From Streptomyces sp. KL109B (GTDB taxonomy: Bacteria > Actinomycetota > Actinomycetes > Streptomycetales > Streptomycetaceae): a stretch of 64,000 nucleotides of DNA. Below are positions 27,389-35,639 of this stretch, piece by piece. Position 1 is the first letter of the stretch; every line of letters starts with the position of its first letter. The stretch is from contig NZ_JASERL010000002.1 in assembly GCF_030766935.1 (NCBI RefSeq), forward strand, positions 186,001 through 250,000. The letters are read 5' to 3'. The translations under genes and the position numbers were made by a program. Below the pieces are notes generated by a model. The model was given only the letters and a program-made list of their open reading frames with translations. It did no database searches and was not told the origin of the DNA.

Positions 27389-28921
27389 ATGACCGACGCC
27401 ACCGCCACCCCCTCCCCCACCGCCCCGATACCCACCGCTGCGGGCCGGGTCCGCGGACTCGTGGAGGGCGGGCTCAGTGTCTTCCGCGGCATCCCGTACG
27501 CCCAACCCCCGGTCGGACCGCTGCACTTGGCGGCCCCGGCGCCCGCGCTGCCGTGGGACGGCGTGCGGGACGCGTTCGCGTTCGGGCCGCCGCCCCCGCA
27601 GTCCCTCGCCGGCGGTCTCGCGGCCCGCCCGGTCGCCGAGGGCGACGACTGGCTGACGGTGAACGTGTGGACGCCTGAGCCCGGCGCGACGGGCCTGCCG
27701 GTGATGGTCTACGTGTACGGAGGCGCGTACATCACCGGGTCCGCGGACGGGCCGCACTACGACGGCTCGGCGCTCGCCGCCCGGGGCGCGGTCGTCGTGA
27801 CCCTCAACTACCGGGTCGGCGCCGAGGGCTTCGGCGTCTTCGACGGCGCGCCCGCCAACCGGGGGCTGCTCGACCAGGTGGCCGCGCTGCGCTGGGTGCG
27901 GGAGAACATCGCGGCGTTCGGCGGCGCCCCGGACCGGGTCACCGTGTTCGGGGAGTCGGCGGGCGCGGGCTCGGTGGCGTCGCTGCTGGCGATGCCGTCG
28001 GCGGCGGGGCTCGTGCGGCGCGCGGTCGCGCAGAGCGTGCCGGGGACGTTCTTCTCGCTCGGCCTCGCACGCGACATCGGCGCGGCGATCGCGGAGCGGC
28101 TCGGGGTGCCGGGCGCGCGGGCCGCCGAACTCGCGGCGTGCGCGCCGAAGGCGTTGCGCGATGCCACGGACGACCTCATTCGCGGCCTTGCGTCGTACGC
28201 GGACCGCTGGGGGCGCGTCGCCCACACGATGACGCCGTTCTCGCCGGTGGTCGACGGGGAGGTGCTGCCGAGCACGCCCTGGGAGGCGCTCGCGGGCGGC
28301 GCCGCGCTCGACGTCGAACTCCTGGTGGGGCACAACCGTGACGAGTACCGGCTGTTCACCGTCATGGCGGGCGCCTACGGGAAGACGACCGAGGAAGCGG
28401 CGGCCGAGGCACTGCGCCGGTTCGGTCCCGGCCCCGACGCCGAGGCCGGCTACCGGGCCGCGTACCCGTCGGCGAGCCCGACCGACCTCCATGAACTGGT
28501 GATGTCCGACTGGCTGTTCCGGATGCCGTCGCTGCGGCTCGCGGAGGCGCACGCGGCGGGCGGCGGCACCGCGTACGCGTACGAGCTGAGCTGGGGGGCG
28601 CCCGGCGCGGGCGGCTCCATGGGCGCCTGCCACGCCCTGGACGTGCCGCTCGTCCTCGGCACGCTCGACTCCGACTTCGGCGGCCTCTTCCTCGGCGGCG
28701 CCGAACTCCCGGCCGAGGCCGTGGCGCTGTCGGAGGAGATGGGCGCGGCGTGGACCGCGTTCGCGAAGGGCGCGGGCCCGGGGTGGGCGCCGTTCACCGC
28801 CGGGGAGCGCACGACGCGGGTCTTCGACGCGCCGTCGCGCACGGCGGCGTACCCGGAGGAGGCGTCCCGGCTGCTGTGGGAGGGCTTCGAGTTCGCGCCA
28901 CTGGACCTGGAGCGCTCGTAG
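27389..28921 (+). CDS. Type-B carboxylesterase/lipase
   Basis: 510 aa, no signal peptide. It follows the COesterase family: GRVRGLVEGGLSVFRGIPYAQPPVG at the N-terminus, WLTVNVWTPE, oxyanion region VYVYGGAYITGS, nucleophile Ser190 in VTVFGESAGAGSV, and the likely His in GACHALDVPLVLG. The oxyanion motif has GGAY where many relatives have GGGF. AGGAAGGA precedes the ATG at 27389. Substrates are broad short esters in this family. It stands alone, divergent from the two membrane protein genes. Confidence 0.87.
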   Translation: MTDATATPSPTAPIPTAAGRVRGLVEGGLSVFRGIPYAQPPVGPLHLAAPAPALPWDGVRDAFAFGPPPPQSLAGGLAARPVAEGDDWLTVNVWTPEPGATGLPVMVYVYGGAYITGSADGPHYDGSALAARGAVVVTLNYRVGAEGFGVFDGAPANRGLLDQVAALRWVRENIAAFGGAPDRVTVFGESAGAGSVASLLAMPSAAGLVRRAVAQSVPGTFFSLGLARDIGAAIAERLGVPGARAAELAACAPKALRDATDDLIRGLASYADRWGRVAHTMTPFSPVVDGEVLPSTPWEALAGGAALDVELLVGHNRDEYRLFTVMAGAYGKTTEEAAAEALRRFGPGPDAEAGYRAAYPSASPTDLHELVMSDWLFRMPSLRLAEAHAAGGGTAYAYELSWGAPGAGGSMGACHALDVPLVLGTLDSDFGGLFLGGAELPAEAVALSEEMGAAWTAFAKGAGPGWAPFTAGERTTRVFDAPSRTAAYPEEASRLLWEGFEFAPLDLERS

Positions 28922-29312
28922 GCCCCGGGGCCCGTCGCCGGGTGCCGGAAACCTGCACACCGAATACGCAGGGCGGTCACGGTGCTTCGCGAAAAAACAT
29001 TGCCTGATACAAGCACCGCGCGCCATTGATGCGCGAGTGTCCGGCTTTGCCATTGGGCGACACAGGGAGTTCACAAACCTCTCCGTGAAGAATGTGAAGG
29101 ACATGCCATCCGCCTGTGAACACCCCGGCACATGGCGGTAATTGACCTCGCGGATCCCCTATGAATGGACGCCGTCCGATTAGCTGTGCGACGCGTCAAC
29201 ATGCTTTGATCCTCCGCATCGCACGACGTCGGCAGGGATTCGCAGCCACCGATTTCCGCGCGTCCCGCGAATTTGAAATACCCGGACATACCCATGAGAA
29301 GGGCGGCTCACC
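28922..29312. other. 391-bp intergenic region before the exported-peptide gene
   Basis: It is richer in A+T than the rest of the window, with runs such as GAAAAAAC near 28990, and must hold the promoter of the peptide gene at 29313. TTGACC at about 29142 resembles a -35 element, but no convincing -10 stands at the right distance. A 74-codon reading on the minus strand here has no coding signs. No other feature seen. Confidence 0.5.
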
Positions 29313-29534
29313 ATGAGCAACCACATTGAGACCGTTGAGATCTCCGACGCCGAGCTCGACAACGTCTCCGGCGGTCTCGTCGGCGGCCTCGTCGGCCAGG
29401 TCACCGGCACGGTCGACGGCATCGCCCCGGTTTCGGGCACCGTCTCCTCCGTCACGAACACGGTCGAGGGCCTGACCGGCGTCAACGCCGGCGCCGTCAC
29501 CGGCCTCGTCGGCGGTGTGACCTCCGGCCTCTGA
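29313..29534 (+). CDS. Double-glycine-leader exported peptide precursor, 73 aa
   Basis: The leader (residues 1-21) ends ISDAELDNVSGG and fits the double-glycine consensus exactly: Ile at -12, Ser at -11, Glu at -8, Leu at -7, Val at -4, Gly-Gly at -2/-1. The core (22-73) contains only small, hydroxyl, hydrophobic and a few acidic residues: no Cys, Lys, Arg, His, Phe, Tyr or Trp. Val/Ile/Leu recur every 3-4 residues (23, 27, 30, 34, 37, 40, 44, 47, 51, 54, 57), an amphipathic-helix-like pattern. It is followed by hairpins and then by the HlyD/C39-ABC export genes, which should cleave and export it. AGGGCGG precedes the ATG. Whether it is a bacteriocin, a signal or a structural peptide is unknown. 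Confidence 0.82.
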   Translation: MSNHIETVEISDAELDNVSGGLVGGLVGQVTGTVDGIAPVSGTVSSVTNTVEGLTGVNAGAVTGLVGGVTSGL

Positions 29535-29560
29535 GCCGGACCGATCCTCTCTGGATCACC

Positions 29561-29584
29561 GCGCCGCCTCCTGACGGGCGGCGC
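29561..29584 (+). terminator. Hairpin after the peptide gene (first of two)
   Basis: GCGCCGCC and GGCGGCGC form a perfect 8-bp stem around an 8-nt loop, 26 bp after the peptide stop codon. No U-tract follows. It may stabilise the 3' end of the short peptide mRNA. Confidence 0.5.
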
Positions 29585-29590
29585 ACCCCA

Positions 29591-29618
29591 AGCCTCGGGA
29601 CCTTCCGGTCCCGGGGCT
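29591..29618 (+). terminator. Terminator/attenuator hairpin between peptide and export genes
   Basis: AGCCTCGGGACC and GGTCCCGGGGCT pair over 12 bp with one G-U pair and a TTCC loop, followed by TTT. This should end most transcripts after the peptide gene and let a minority read through into hlyD and the ABC genes, giving much peptide and little exporter. Confidence 0.68.
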
Positions 29619-29679
29619 TTCGGGGCGTCCGGACCCGATTCACGGGCCGGGCGTTGAAGCAACGTAAGGGAAAGACCCC

Positions 29680-30477
29680 GTGCAGTTCCGCCAACAGGCC
29701 CTCTCCAAGCTGCAGTCGCCGGAGGAGCTCGATCTGCCGGTGCGCCTCGCGCGGCCGCAAGGACTGCTCGTGCTCGCCGTCACCGTCGTCGTGATGGTCG
29801 CCGCCTGCGTCTGGGCCGTGACCGGCACGGTGTCGTCGACGCTCAAGGCGGACGGCATCCTCACGTACGCGCAGGGCAGTTACGTCCTCCAGACCCCCGT
29901 CACCGGGCAGGTCACCGGCCTGTACGTGAAGGAGGGGCAGCGGGTGCGCGCGGGCGCGCCGATCCTCAAGGTGCAGACGGAGCGCGGCAATCGGGCGGTG
30001 CGGGCGATCGACGCGGGCCGCGTCACGGCGCTCGTCGCGCGCATCGGCTCCGTCGTCACGACCGGCTCCGACGTGGCGACCGTCGAGAAGACCGGCTCGA
30101 CCCGCGATCCCTTGCTCGCGATGCTGTACGTGCCCGCCACCAGCGCGGGCAACGTGGACGCGGGCTCCGACGTCGACCTGACCGTCCCGCAGGCGCAGCA
30201 GTACGGCGTGCTGCGCGGCACCGTGCAGCAGGTGGGCCGCGCCGCCGAGACGAAGCGGCAGGTCACCGACTTCATCGGGGACAGCTCGCTGGCCGGTCAG
30301 TTCACGAAGGGCGGGGCGCGGGTCCCGGTCCTCGTGAAGCTGAAGAAGGCGGACACCAGGTCCGGGTACGCCTGGTCGACCGAAGGCGGGCCGCCCTACC
30401 CCCTCGCCTCCATGACGCTCGCCTCCGGCTCCGTGCACCTCGCCGATCAGCGCCCGATGGATTGGCTGAAGCCGTGA
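29680..30477 (+). CDS. HlyD-family adaptor of NHLM-type peptide exporter
   Basis: 265 aa from a GTG at 29680 (AAGGGAAAG upstream). A short cytoplasmic N-terminus is followed by one membrane anchor (LLVLAVTVVVMVAACVWAV), then a lipoyl/barrel-sandwich segment: ADGILTYAQGSYVLQTPVTGQVTGLYVKEGQRVRAGAPILKV. A second half-motif AGRVTALVARIGSVVTTGSDVATV completes the sandwich. The long coiled-coil hairpin of Gram-negative HlyD is missing, as expected where there is no outer membrane. It corresponds to the NHLM secretion HlyD class. The next gene overlaps by 4 nt. Confidence 0.86.
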   Translation: MQFRQQALSKLQSPEELDLPVRLARPQGLLVLAVTVVVMVAACVWAVTGTVSSTLKADGILTYAQGSYVLQTPVTGQVTGLYVKEGQRVRAGAPILKVQTERGNRAVRAIDAGRVTALVARIGSVVTTGSDVATVEKTGSTRDPLLAMLYVPATSAGNVDAGSDVDLTVPQAQQYGVLRGTVQQVGRAAETKRQVTDFIGDSSLAGQFTKGGARVPVLVKLKKADTRSGYAWSTEGGPPYPLASMTLASGSVHLADQRPMDWLKP

Positions 30478-32705
30478 CCCAGACCTCCCTGCCGCCCGCG
30501 GGCCACCGCCCCGACCGGCGTCGCGCCCGCCCCGCTCCCCCGCCGAAGAAGGCCGGGAAGAAGGTGCGTACGCCCACGGTGCTCCAGATGGAGGCCGTGG
30601 AGTGCGGCGCCGCGGCGCTCGCGATGATCCTCGCGCACCACGGCCGGCACGTCCCGCTGGAGGAGCTGCGCATCGCGTGCGGCGTCTCCCGCGACGGCTC
30701 GCGCGCCTCCAACATCCTGAAGGCGGCGCGCAGTTACGGCATGACCGCCAAGGGCATGCAGATGGAGCCGGCGGCCCTCGCCGAGGTGCAGGGCCCGGCG
30801 ATCCTGTTCTGGGAGTTCAACCACTACGTCGTCTACGAGGGCATGACCCGCCGCTTCGGGCGGCGCGGCGTGTCCGTGAACGACCCCGACAAGGGCCGCC
30901 GCTTCGTGCCGATGGAGGACTTCGACACGAGCTTCACCGGTGTCGTGCTCGTCCTGGAGCCGGGTGACGACTTCCGTACGGGCGGCCGCAAGCCGGGCGT
31001 CATGAAGGCGCTGCCCGCACGCCTGCGCGGCACCACCGGCACGATGCTGGTGGCGCTGCTCGCGAGCCTGCTGCTCGTGGGCGTGGGCGCGGCGGTGCCC
31101 GCGCTCAGCAAGACGTACATCGACCTGTTCCTCATCGGCGACCAGACCTCGCTGCTCGGCGCGCTGTTCGCGTCGATGGGCGCGATGGTGGCGCTGACCG
31201 CCGTCCTGACGTGGCTGCAACAGGCGAATCTGCTGCGCGGCCGCATCATCTCCTCGACGCTGAGCAGCGCCCGCTTCTTCGGGCATCTGCTGCGCCTTCC
31301 CGTGACCTTCTTCGCGCAGCGCAGCCCCGCCGACCTCGTGCAGCGCCTCCAGTCCAACGACGCGGTCGCCGAGACCCTGGCCCGCGACCTGACGGCGGCG
31401 GGCGTCGACGGGATCGTGGTGCTGCTGTACGCGGCGCTCCTTTACACCTACGACCCGCAGCTGACGGGCGTCGGCGTCGGGATCGCGCTCCTGAACGTGG
31501 TGGCGATGCGGGTCGTCGTACGGCTGCGGGCGACGGGCACCCAGAAGCTGCGCGCGGACACGGCCCGCCTGACCAACACCTCGTACACCGGCCTCCAGCT
31601 CATCGAGACGATGAAGGCGACCGGCGGCGAGAACGGCTACTTCCGGCGGTGGGCGGGACAGCACGCGACGACGCTGGAGGAGCAGCAGAAGCTCGGCGTG
31701 CCGAGCGCCTGGCTCGGCATCGTGGCCCCCACCCTGGCGACGCTGAACAGCGCGCTGATCCTGTGGATCGGCGGCATGCGCGCGGTCGAGGGCCACTTGT
31801 CGGTTGGTCTCCTTGTCGCCTTCCAGGCCCTCGTGACCCGCTTCACCGCGCCGCTGACCCGCCTGAACGGCGTCGCGGGCCGCATCCAGGACTTCGCCGC
31901 CGACGTGGCGCGCCTGAAGGACGTGGAGAACTTCCCCGTCGACCAGCTGTACGCGCGCCCCGAGCAGGTGCAGAGCACGCGCCGGCTTCGCGGCCACATC
32001 GAGCTGGACGGCATCACGTTCGGCTACAGCCCGCTCGACAAGCCGCTCCTGTCGGGCTTCTCGCTGACGGTGGGGCCGGGGCAGCAGGTCGCGCTCGTGG
32101 GCGGGTCCGGCAGTGGGAAGTCGACCGTGTCGAGGCTGATCTCGGGGCTCTACGCGCCCTGGGAGGGCGTCATCCGGATCGACGACCGGCGCCTCGACGA
32201 CATCCCGCGCGGCGCCCTCGCGGCGTCCGTCTCCTTCGTCGACCAGGACGTGTTCCTCTTCGAGGGCACGGTCCGCGACAACGTCGCGCTGTGGGACCCG
32301 TCGATCTCCGACGAGGCGGTCGAGGAGGCGCTGCGCGACGCGTGCCTGTACGACGTGGTGGCGCGGCGGCCCGGTGGGGTGCGCGGCAGGGTCGAGCAGG
32401 ACGGCCGGAACTTCTCCGGTGGCCAGCGCCAGCGCCTGGAGATCGCGCGGGCGCTGGTGCGAAGGCCCAGCATTTTGGTCCTCGACGAGGTGACCAGCGC
32501 CCTCGACGCCGAGACCGAGCAGACGGTCATGGACAACATCCGGCGGCGCGGCTGCGCCTGCGTCGTCATCGCGCACCGCCTCAGCACCGTGCGCGACAGC
32601 GACGAGATCGTGGTCCTCGACCACGGGCAGGTCGTCGAGCGCGGCCGCCACGAGCAGTTGGTGCGGGCCGGTGGGCCGTACGCCGACCTGGTCAGGGAGC
32701 ACTGA
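30474..32705 (+). CDS. Peptide-processing ABC exporter with C39 peptidase (NHLM ABC1)
   Basis: 743 aa, GTG start overlapping the hlyD stop. Domain order: basic N-terminal tail; C39 peptidase at about 33-165 with Gln38, Cys44 (QMEAVECGAAAL), His117 (FNHYVVYEG) and Asp137 (VNDPDKGRR), all catalytic residues present; six-helix ABC membrane domain at about 180-460; ATPase with Walker A GGSGSGKST, signature FSGGQRQRLEIARAL, Walker B ILVLDEVTSALD and the switch His in VIAHRLS. The peptidase cuts after the double glycine while the ABC part exports the core. Its partner is the second ABC protein eight bases downstream. Confidence 0.92.
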   Translation: MTQTSLPPAGHRPDRRRARPAPPPKKAGKKVRTPTVLQMEAVECGAAALAMILAHHGRHVPLEELRIACGVSRDGSRASNILKAARSYGMTAKGMQMEPAALAEVQGPAILFWEFNHYVVYEGMTRRFGRRGVSVNDPDKGRRFVPMEDFDTSFTGVVLVLEPGDDFRTGGRKPGVMKALPARLRGTTGTMLVALLASLLLVGVGAAVPALSKTYIDLFLIGDQTSLLGALFASMGAMVALTAVLTWLQQANLLRGRIISSTLSSARFFGHLLRLPVTFFAQRSPADLVQRLQSNDAVAETLARDLTAAGVDGIVVLLYAALLYTYDPQLTGVGVGIALLNVVAMRVVVRLRATGTQKLRADTARLTNTSYTGLQLIETMKATGGENGYFRRWAGQHATTLEEQQKLGVPSAWLGIVAPTLATLNSALILWIGGMRAVEGHLSVGLLVAFQALVTRFTAPLTRLNGVAGRIQDFAADVARLKDVENFPVDQLYARPEQVQSTRRLRGHIELDGITFGYSPLDKPLLSGFSLTVGPGQQVALVGGSGSGKSTVSRLISGLYAPWEGVIRIDDRRLDDIPRGALAASVSFVDQDVFLFEGTVRDNVALWDPSISDEAVEEALRDACLYDVVARRPGGVRGRVEQDGRNFSGGQRQRLEIARALVRRPSILVLDEVTSALDAETEQTVMDNIRRRGCACVVIAHRLSTVRDSDEIVVLDHGQVVERGRHEQLVRAGGPYADLVREH

Positions 32706-32713
32706 GTACTGAC

Positions 32714-35518
32714 ATGACCGACATCGCACCGGAGTTCAACTCCTCGGACCAGGTCGTCGCCGCGTTCGGCGGGCTCGGCGCGCCCGTCGACTGCACGGAT
32801 CTGCGCAGCCTTCCGCTTGAGGGCCCGCACGTGCTGTGGCTCGTCGCGGGCGGCACCCTCGACCTGTTCGCGGTCGACGCGCACCAGCAGGGACACTGGC
32901 ACTTCCTGGGCCGACTCGAACCGGGCACGCTGCTGCTCGGCCCGGTCGAGGGCACCCAGCACACGCTGGTGGGGCGGCCGTTGAGCGGCTGCCAGGTCCG
33001 CCGGATACCGCTGCGGGAGCTGCCGTACGCGCCGCCCGAGTACGACGGCTCGTACGGCTGGAGCCTGCTGGAGGAGGCGTTCGCGCTCGGCGTGGGCCGC
33101 GGCCAGCAGATCCTCTTCGAGGCGCCCCTTGAGAGCCGTACGGTCGAGGACTCCCTCGTCGGCGACGAGGACGTGCTGTGGCCCCAACTCGCGCCCGGCA
33201 GCGTGCAGTACGGGTCCGCCTACGCCGCCGACGCCGCCGCCGATCTGCTGGTCGACGCGGGCCTGTGGCAGCGGATGGTCAACCAGCAGTGGCGGCTCCT
33301 GTCCACGCTCGACCGCTGGATCGAGCGCCTGGAGAGCGCGCACGAGGACCGCGCCGCCGCCGGTATCCGGGCGGGCGAGGCGGTGCGCGAGCAGGCCGAC
33401 CGCACGCTGCTCGCCTCCATGGGCACCCGGCGCGGCCGCCGGAACTCGGCGGACACCGGGGCCGACGCGACGTACGCCGCCTGCAAGGTGGTCGCCGACG
33501 CGGCGGGCATCCGGCTCGTCGACCCCGACCACGTGGGCGCGGTCAGCGACCGCCTCGACCCGGTCGAGCAGCTCGCCACGGCCTCCCGGCTGCGCACCCG
33601 CCCGGTACGCCTGGCCGGTGACTGGTGGCGCCGCGACGCGGGCCCGCTGGTCGGCTACCGGGCCGCGTCCGGGGCGCCGGTCGCGCTGCTGTGGCGGCGC
33701 GGCGGCTACGAAGTGGTGAGCGCGGCGGGCGACCGGCGCACCCGCGTCGACGAGGACAACGCGGGTGACTTCGAGGAACGGGCGATCATGCTGTACCGCC
33801 CGCTGCCCGAGGGCCGGCTGACGCCGCTGCGCCTGATGCGGTTCAGCCTGCAGGCGATGAAGACGGACGTGCGCAGGCTGCTCCTGGCGGGCCTGGTCAC
33901 GGTCGGCCTCGGCTCGCTGGTGCCGATCGCGACGGGCCAGGTCCTCGGCACGTACGTGCCGAACGCGCAGACGGACCTCATCACGCAGGTGTCCCTCGCG
34001 GTGGTGGTCACGAGTGTGGTGACGGCGGCGTTCATGCTGCTCCAGAACCTCACGGTGCTGCGCATCGAGGGACGGGTCGAGAGCGTGCTCCAACCGGCCG
34101 TCTGGGACCGCCTGTTGCGCCTGCCGACCCGCTTCTTCGCGGCCCGTTCGACGGGTGAGCTGGCGAGCGCGGCGATGGGCATCAGCTCGATCCGGCGGCT
34201 GCTGTCCGGCGTCGGCCCGATCGTCGTCCAGTCGACGACGGTCGGCGCGATGAACCTGGTCCTGCTCCTGCTCTACAGCGTGCCGCTGGCGATGGCGGCG
34301 CTCGGCATGCTCGTCCTGGTGGCAGGCATCTTCCTCACACTCGGCCTGCTCGAACTGCGCTGGCAGCGGCGCCTGGTGAAGCTCGGCAACAAGCTCAACA
34401 ACCAGGCGTTCCAGACGCTGCGCGGGCTGCCGAAGCTGCGGGTCGCGGGCGCGGAGAGCTTCGCGTACGCGGCGTGGGCGAAGGAGTTCGCCCGCACCCG
34501 GGAGCTGCAACGCAGGGCGGGCCGCATCAAGAACGCCACGACGGTCCTCAACTCGGTGTATCTGCCGCTGTGCTCGCTGGTGATGTTCATGCTGCTCGCC
34601 GGTCCCGCGCGCGGCAGCATGTCCGCGGCGTCCTTCCTCACCTTCAACACGTCGGTGACGATGCTCCTCACGGCCGTCACACAGCTGACGGGCGCACTGA
34701 TCTCGGCGGCGGCGGTCCTCCCGATGTTCGAGCAGATCAAGCCGGTGCTCGACGAGAAGCCCGAGGTCCGCGAAGCGGCGACACAACCCGGCGAGCTGAC
34801 CGGCGCCCTGGAGGCCCGCGGCCTCTCCTTCCGCTACACGGACGACGGCCCGCTCGTCCTCGACGACGTCAACGTGTCGATCGAGCCCGGCGAGTTCGTG
34901 GCGGTCGTCGGCGAGAGCGGCTGCGGCAAGTCCACGCTCCTGCGCCTCCTGATCGGCTTCGACACCCCGGTGTCCGGGAGTGTCCTGTACGACGGCCAGG
35001 ACCTCGCGGCCCTCGACCAGGCGGCCGTCCGCCGCCAGTGCGGAGTGGTGCTCCAGAACGCCCAACCCCTCACCGGCTCCATCTACGAGTGCATCTGCGG
35101 CGCCGAGGCCTTCACGCAGGAGGAGGCGATGGCGGCGGCCGAGATGGCGGGCCTCGCCGAGGACATCAAGCGGATGCCGATGGGCCTGCACACGATGATC
35201 TCCGGCGGCGGCGCGGTCTCCGGCGGCCAGCGCCAACGCCTGATGATCGCCCAGGCGTTGATCCGCCGCCCCCGCATCCTCTTCTTCGACGAGGCGACGA
35301 GCGCGCTCGACAACGAGACCCAGCGCATCGTCATCGACAGCACGAAGGCCCTCCGGGCGTCCCGGGTCGTCATCGCGCACCGCCTGTCGACGGTGATGGA
35401 CGCGGACCGGGTGATCGTGATGTCCGGCGGCCGGGTCGTCCAACAGGGCTCGCCCGCTGAGCTGTTGGCGGATACGGGTGGGCGGTTGCACGAGTTGGTG
35501 CGGCGGCAGATGGCGTGA
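32714..35518 (+). CDS. Second NHLM-type ABC protein with long N-terminal domain (ABC2)
   Basis: 934 aa from an ATG at 32714. The first 370 residues are not a peptidase. They start with a cyclic-nucleotide-binding-like beta domain (VLWLVAGGTLDLFAVD, HFLGRLEPGTLLLG) and continue with a helical segment and a degenerate C39-like part (RPVRLAGDWWRRDAGPLVGYRA) that lacks the Cys motif. The ABC membrane domain spans about 380-680, and the ATPase carries GESGCGKST, VSGGQRQRLMIAQAL and ILFFDEATSALD. This layout is that of the NHLM ABC2 subunit that pairs with ABC1. The open frame continues upstream to 31211, but that part runs inside the previous gene and is not coding. Confidence 0.9.
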   Translation: MTDIAPEFNSSDQVVAAFGGLGAPVDCTDLRSLPLEGPHVLWLVAGGTLDLFAVDAHQQGHWHFLGRLEPGTLLLGPVEGTQHTLVGRPLSGCQVRRIPLRELPYAPPEYDGSYGWSLLEEAFALGVGRGQQILFEAPLESRTVEDSLVGDEDVLWPQLAPGSVQYGSAYAADAAADLLVDAGLWQRMVNQQWRLLSTLDRWIERLESAHEDRAAAGIRAGEAVREQADRTLLASMGTRRGRRNSADTGADATYAACKVVADAAGIRLVDPDHVGAVSDRLDPVEQLATASRLRTRPVRLAGDWWRRDAGPLVGYRAASGAPVALLWRRGGYEVVSAAGDRRTRVDEDNAGDFEERAIMLYRPLPEGRLTPLRLMRFSLQAMKTDVRRLLLAGLVTVGLGSLVPIATGQVLGTYVPNAQTDLITQVSLAVVVTSVVTAAFMLLQNLTVLRIEGRVESVLQPAVWDRLLRLPTRFFAARSTGELASAAMGISSIRRLLSGVGPIVVQSTTVGAMNLVLLLLYSVPLAMAALGMLVLVAGIFLTLGLLELRWQRRLVKLGNKLNNQAFQTLRGLPKLRVAGAESFAYAAWAKEFARTRELQRRAGRIKNATTVLNSVYLPLCSLVMFMLLAGPARGSMSAASFLTFNTSVTMLLTAVTQLTGALISAAAVLPMFEQIKPVLDEKPEVREAATQPGELTGALEARGLSFRYTDDGPLVLDDVNVSIEPGEFVAVVGESGCGKSTLLRLLIGFDTPVSGSVLYDGQDLAALDQAAVRRQCGVVLQNAQPLTGSIYECICGAEAFTQEEAMAAAEMAGLAEDIKRMPMGLHTMISGGGAVSGGQRQRLMIAQALIRRPRILFFDEATSALDNETQRIVIDSTKALRASRVVIAHRLSTVMDADRVIVMSGGRVVQQGSPAELLADTGGRLHELVRRQMA

Positions 35519-35530
35519 GACGGGCGGCTC

Positions 35531-35612
35531 GCCGGGAGCGGGCGGGCGTTGCCGGAAGGGGGCGGACGTTAGCCGGGATCTGGCGGACGTTGCCCGGGAG
35601 CGGGCGGGCGTT
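35531..35612. repeat. Four tandem 20-21 bp GC-rich repeats
   Basis: Units at 35531, 35551, 35572 and 35592 follow the pattern GCC-GGGA-N-C/G-GGCGG-G/A-CGTT. Units 1 and 4 are almost identical, as are the right halves of units 2 and 3. They fill most of the gap between the ABC2 gene and the next gene. Possible roles are a protein-binding array, a mRNA 3' structure or simple repeat growth; none is shown. Confidence 0.7.
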
Positions 35613-35639
35613 GTCAGTGGTGGACGCCATACTCGCGCC

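Noticed and set aside
25862..29131. A minus-strand open frame of over 1000 codons covering the membrane genes and esterase
   Set aside because: Only its last 213 codons (25862-26503) have protein-like sequence. The rest is the antisense of the esterase gene and reads as Arg/Ala/Gly-rich low-complexity sequence.
29071..29295. 74-codon minus-strand reading in front of the exported-peptide gene
   Set aside because: No ribosome site, no codon bias and a position in the likely promoter region.
31211..32713. N-terminal extension of the second ABC protein to 1435 codons
   Set aside because: The extension runs out of frame inside the C39 ABC gene. Family length and the start MTDIAPEF support the ATG at 32714.
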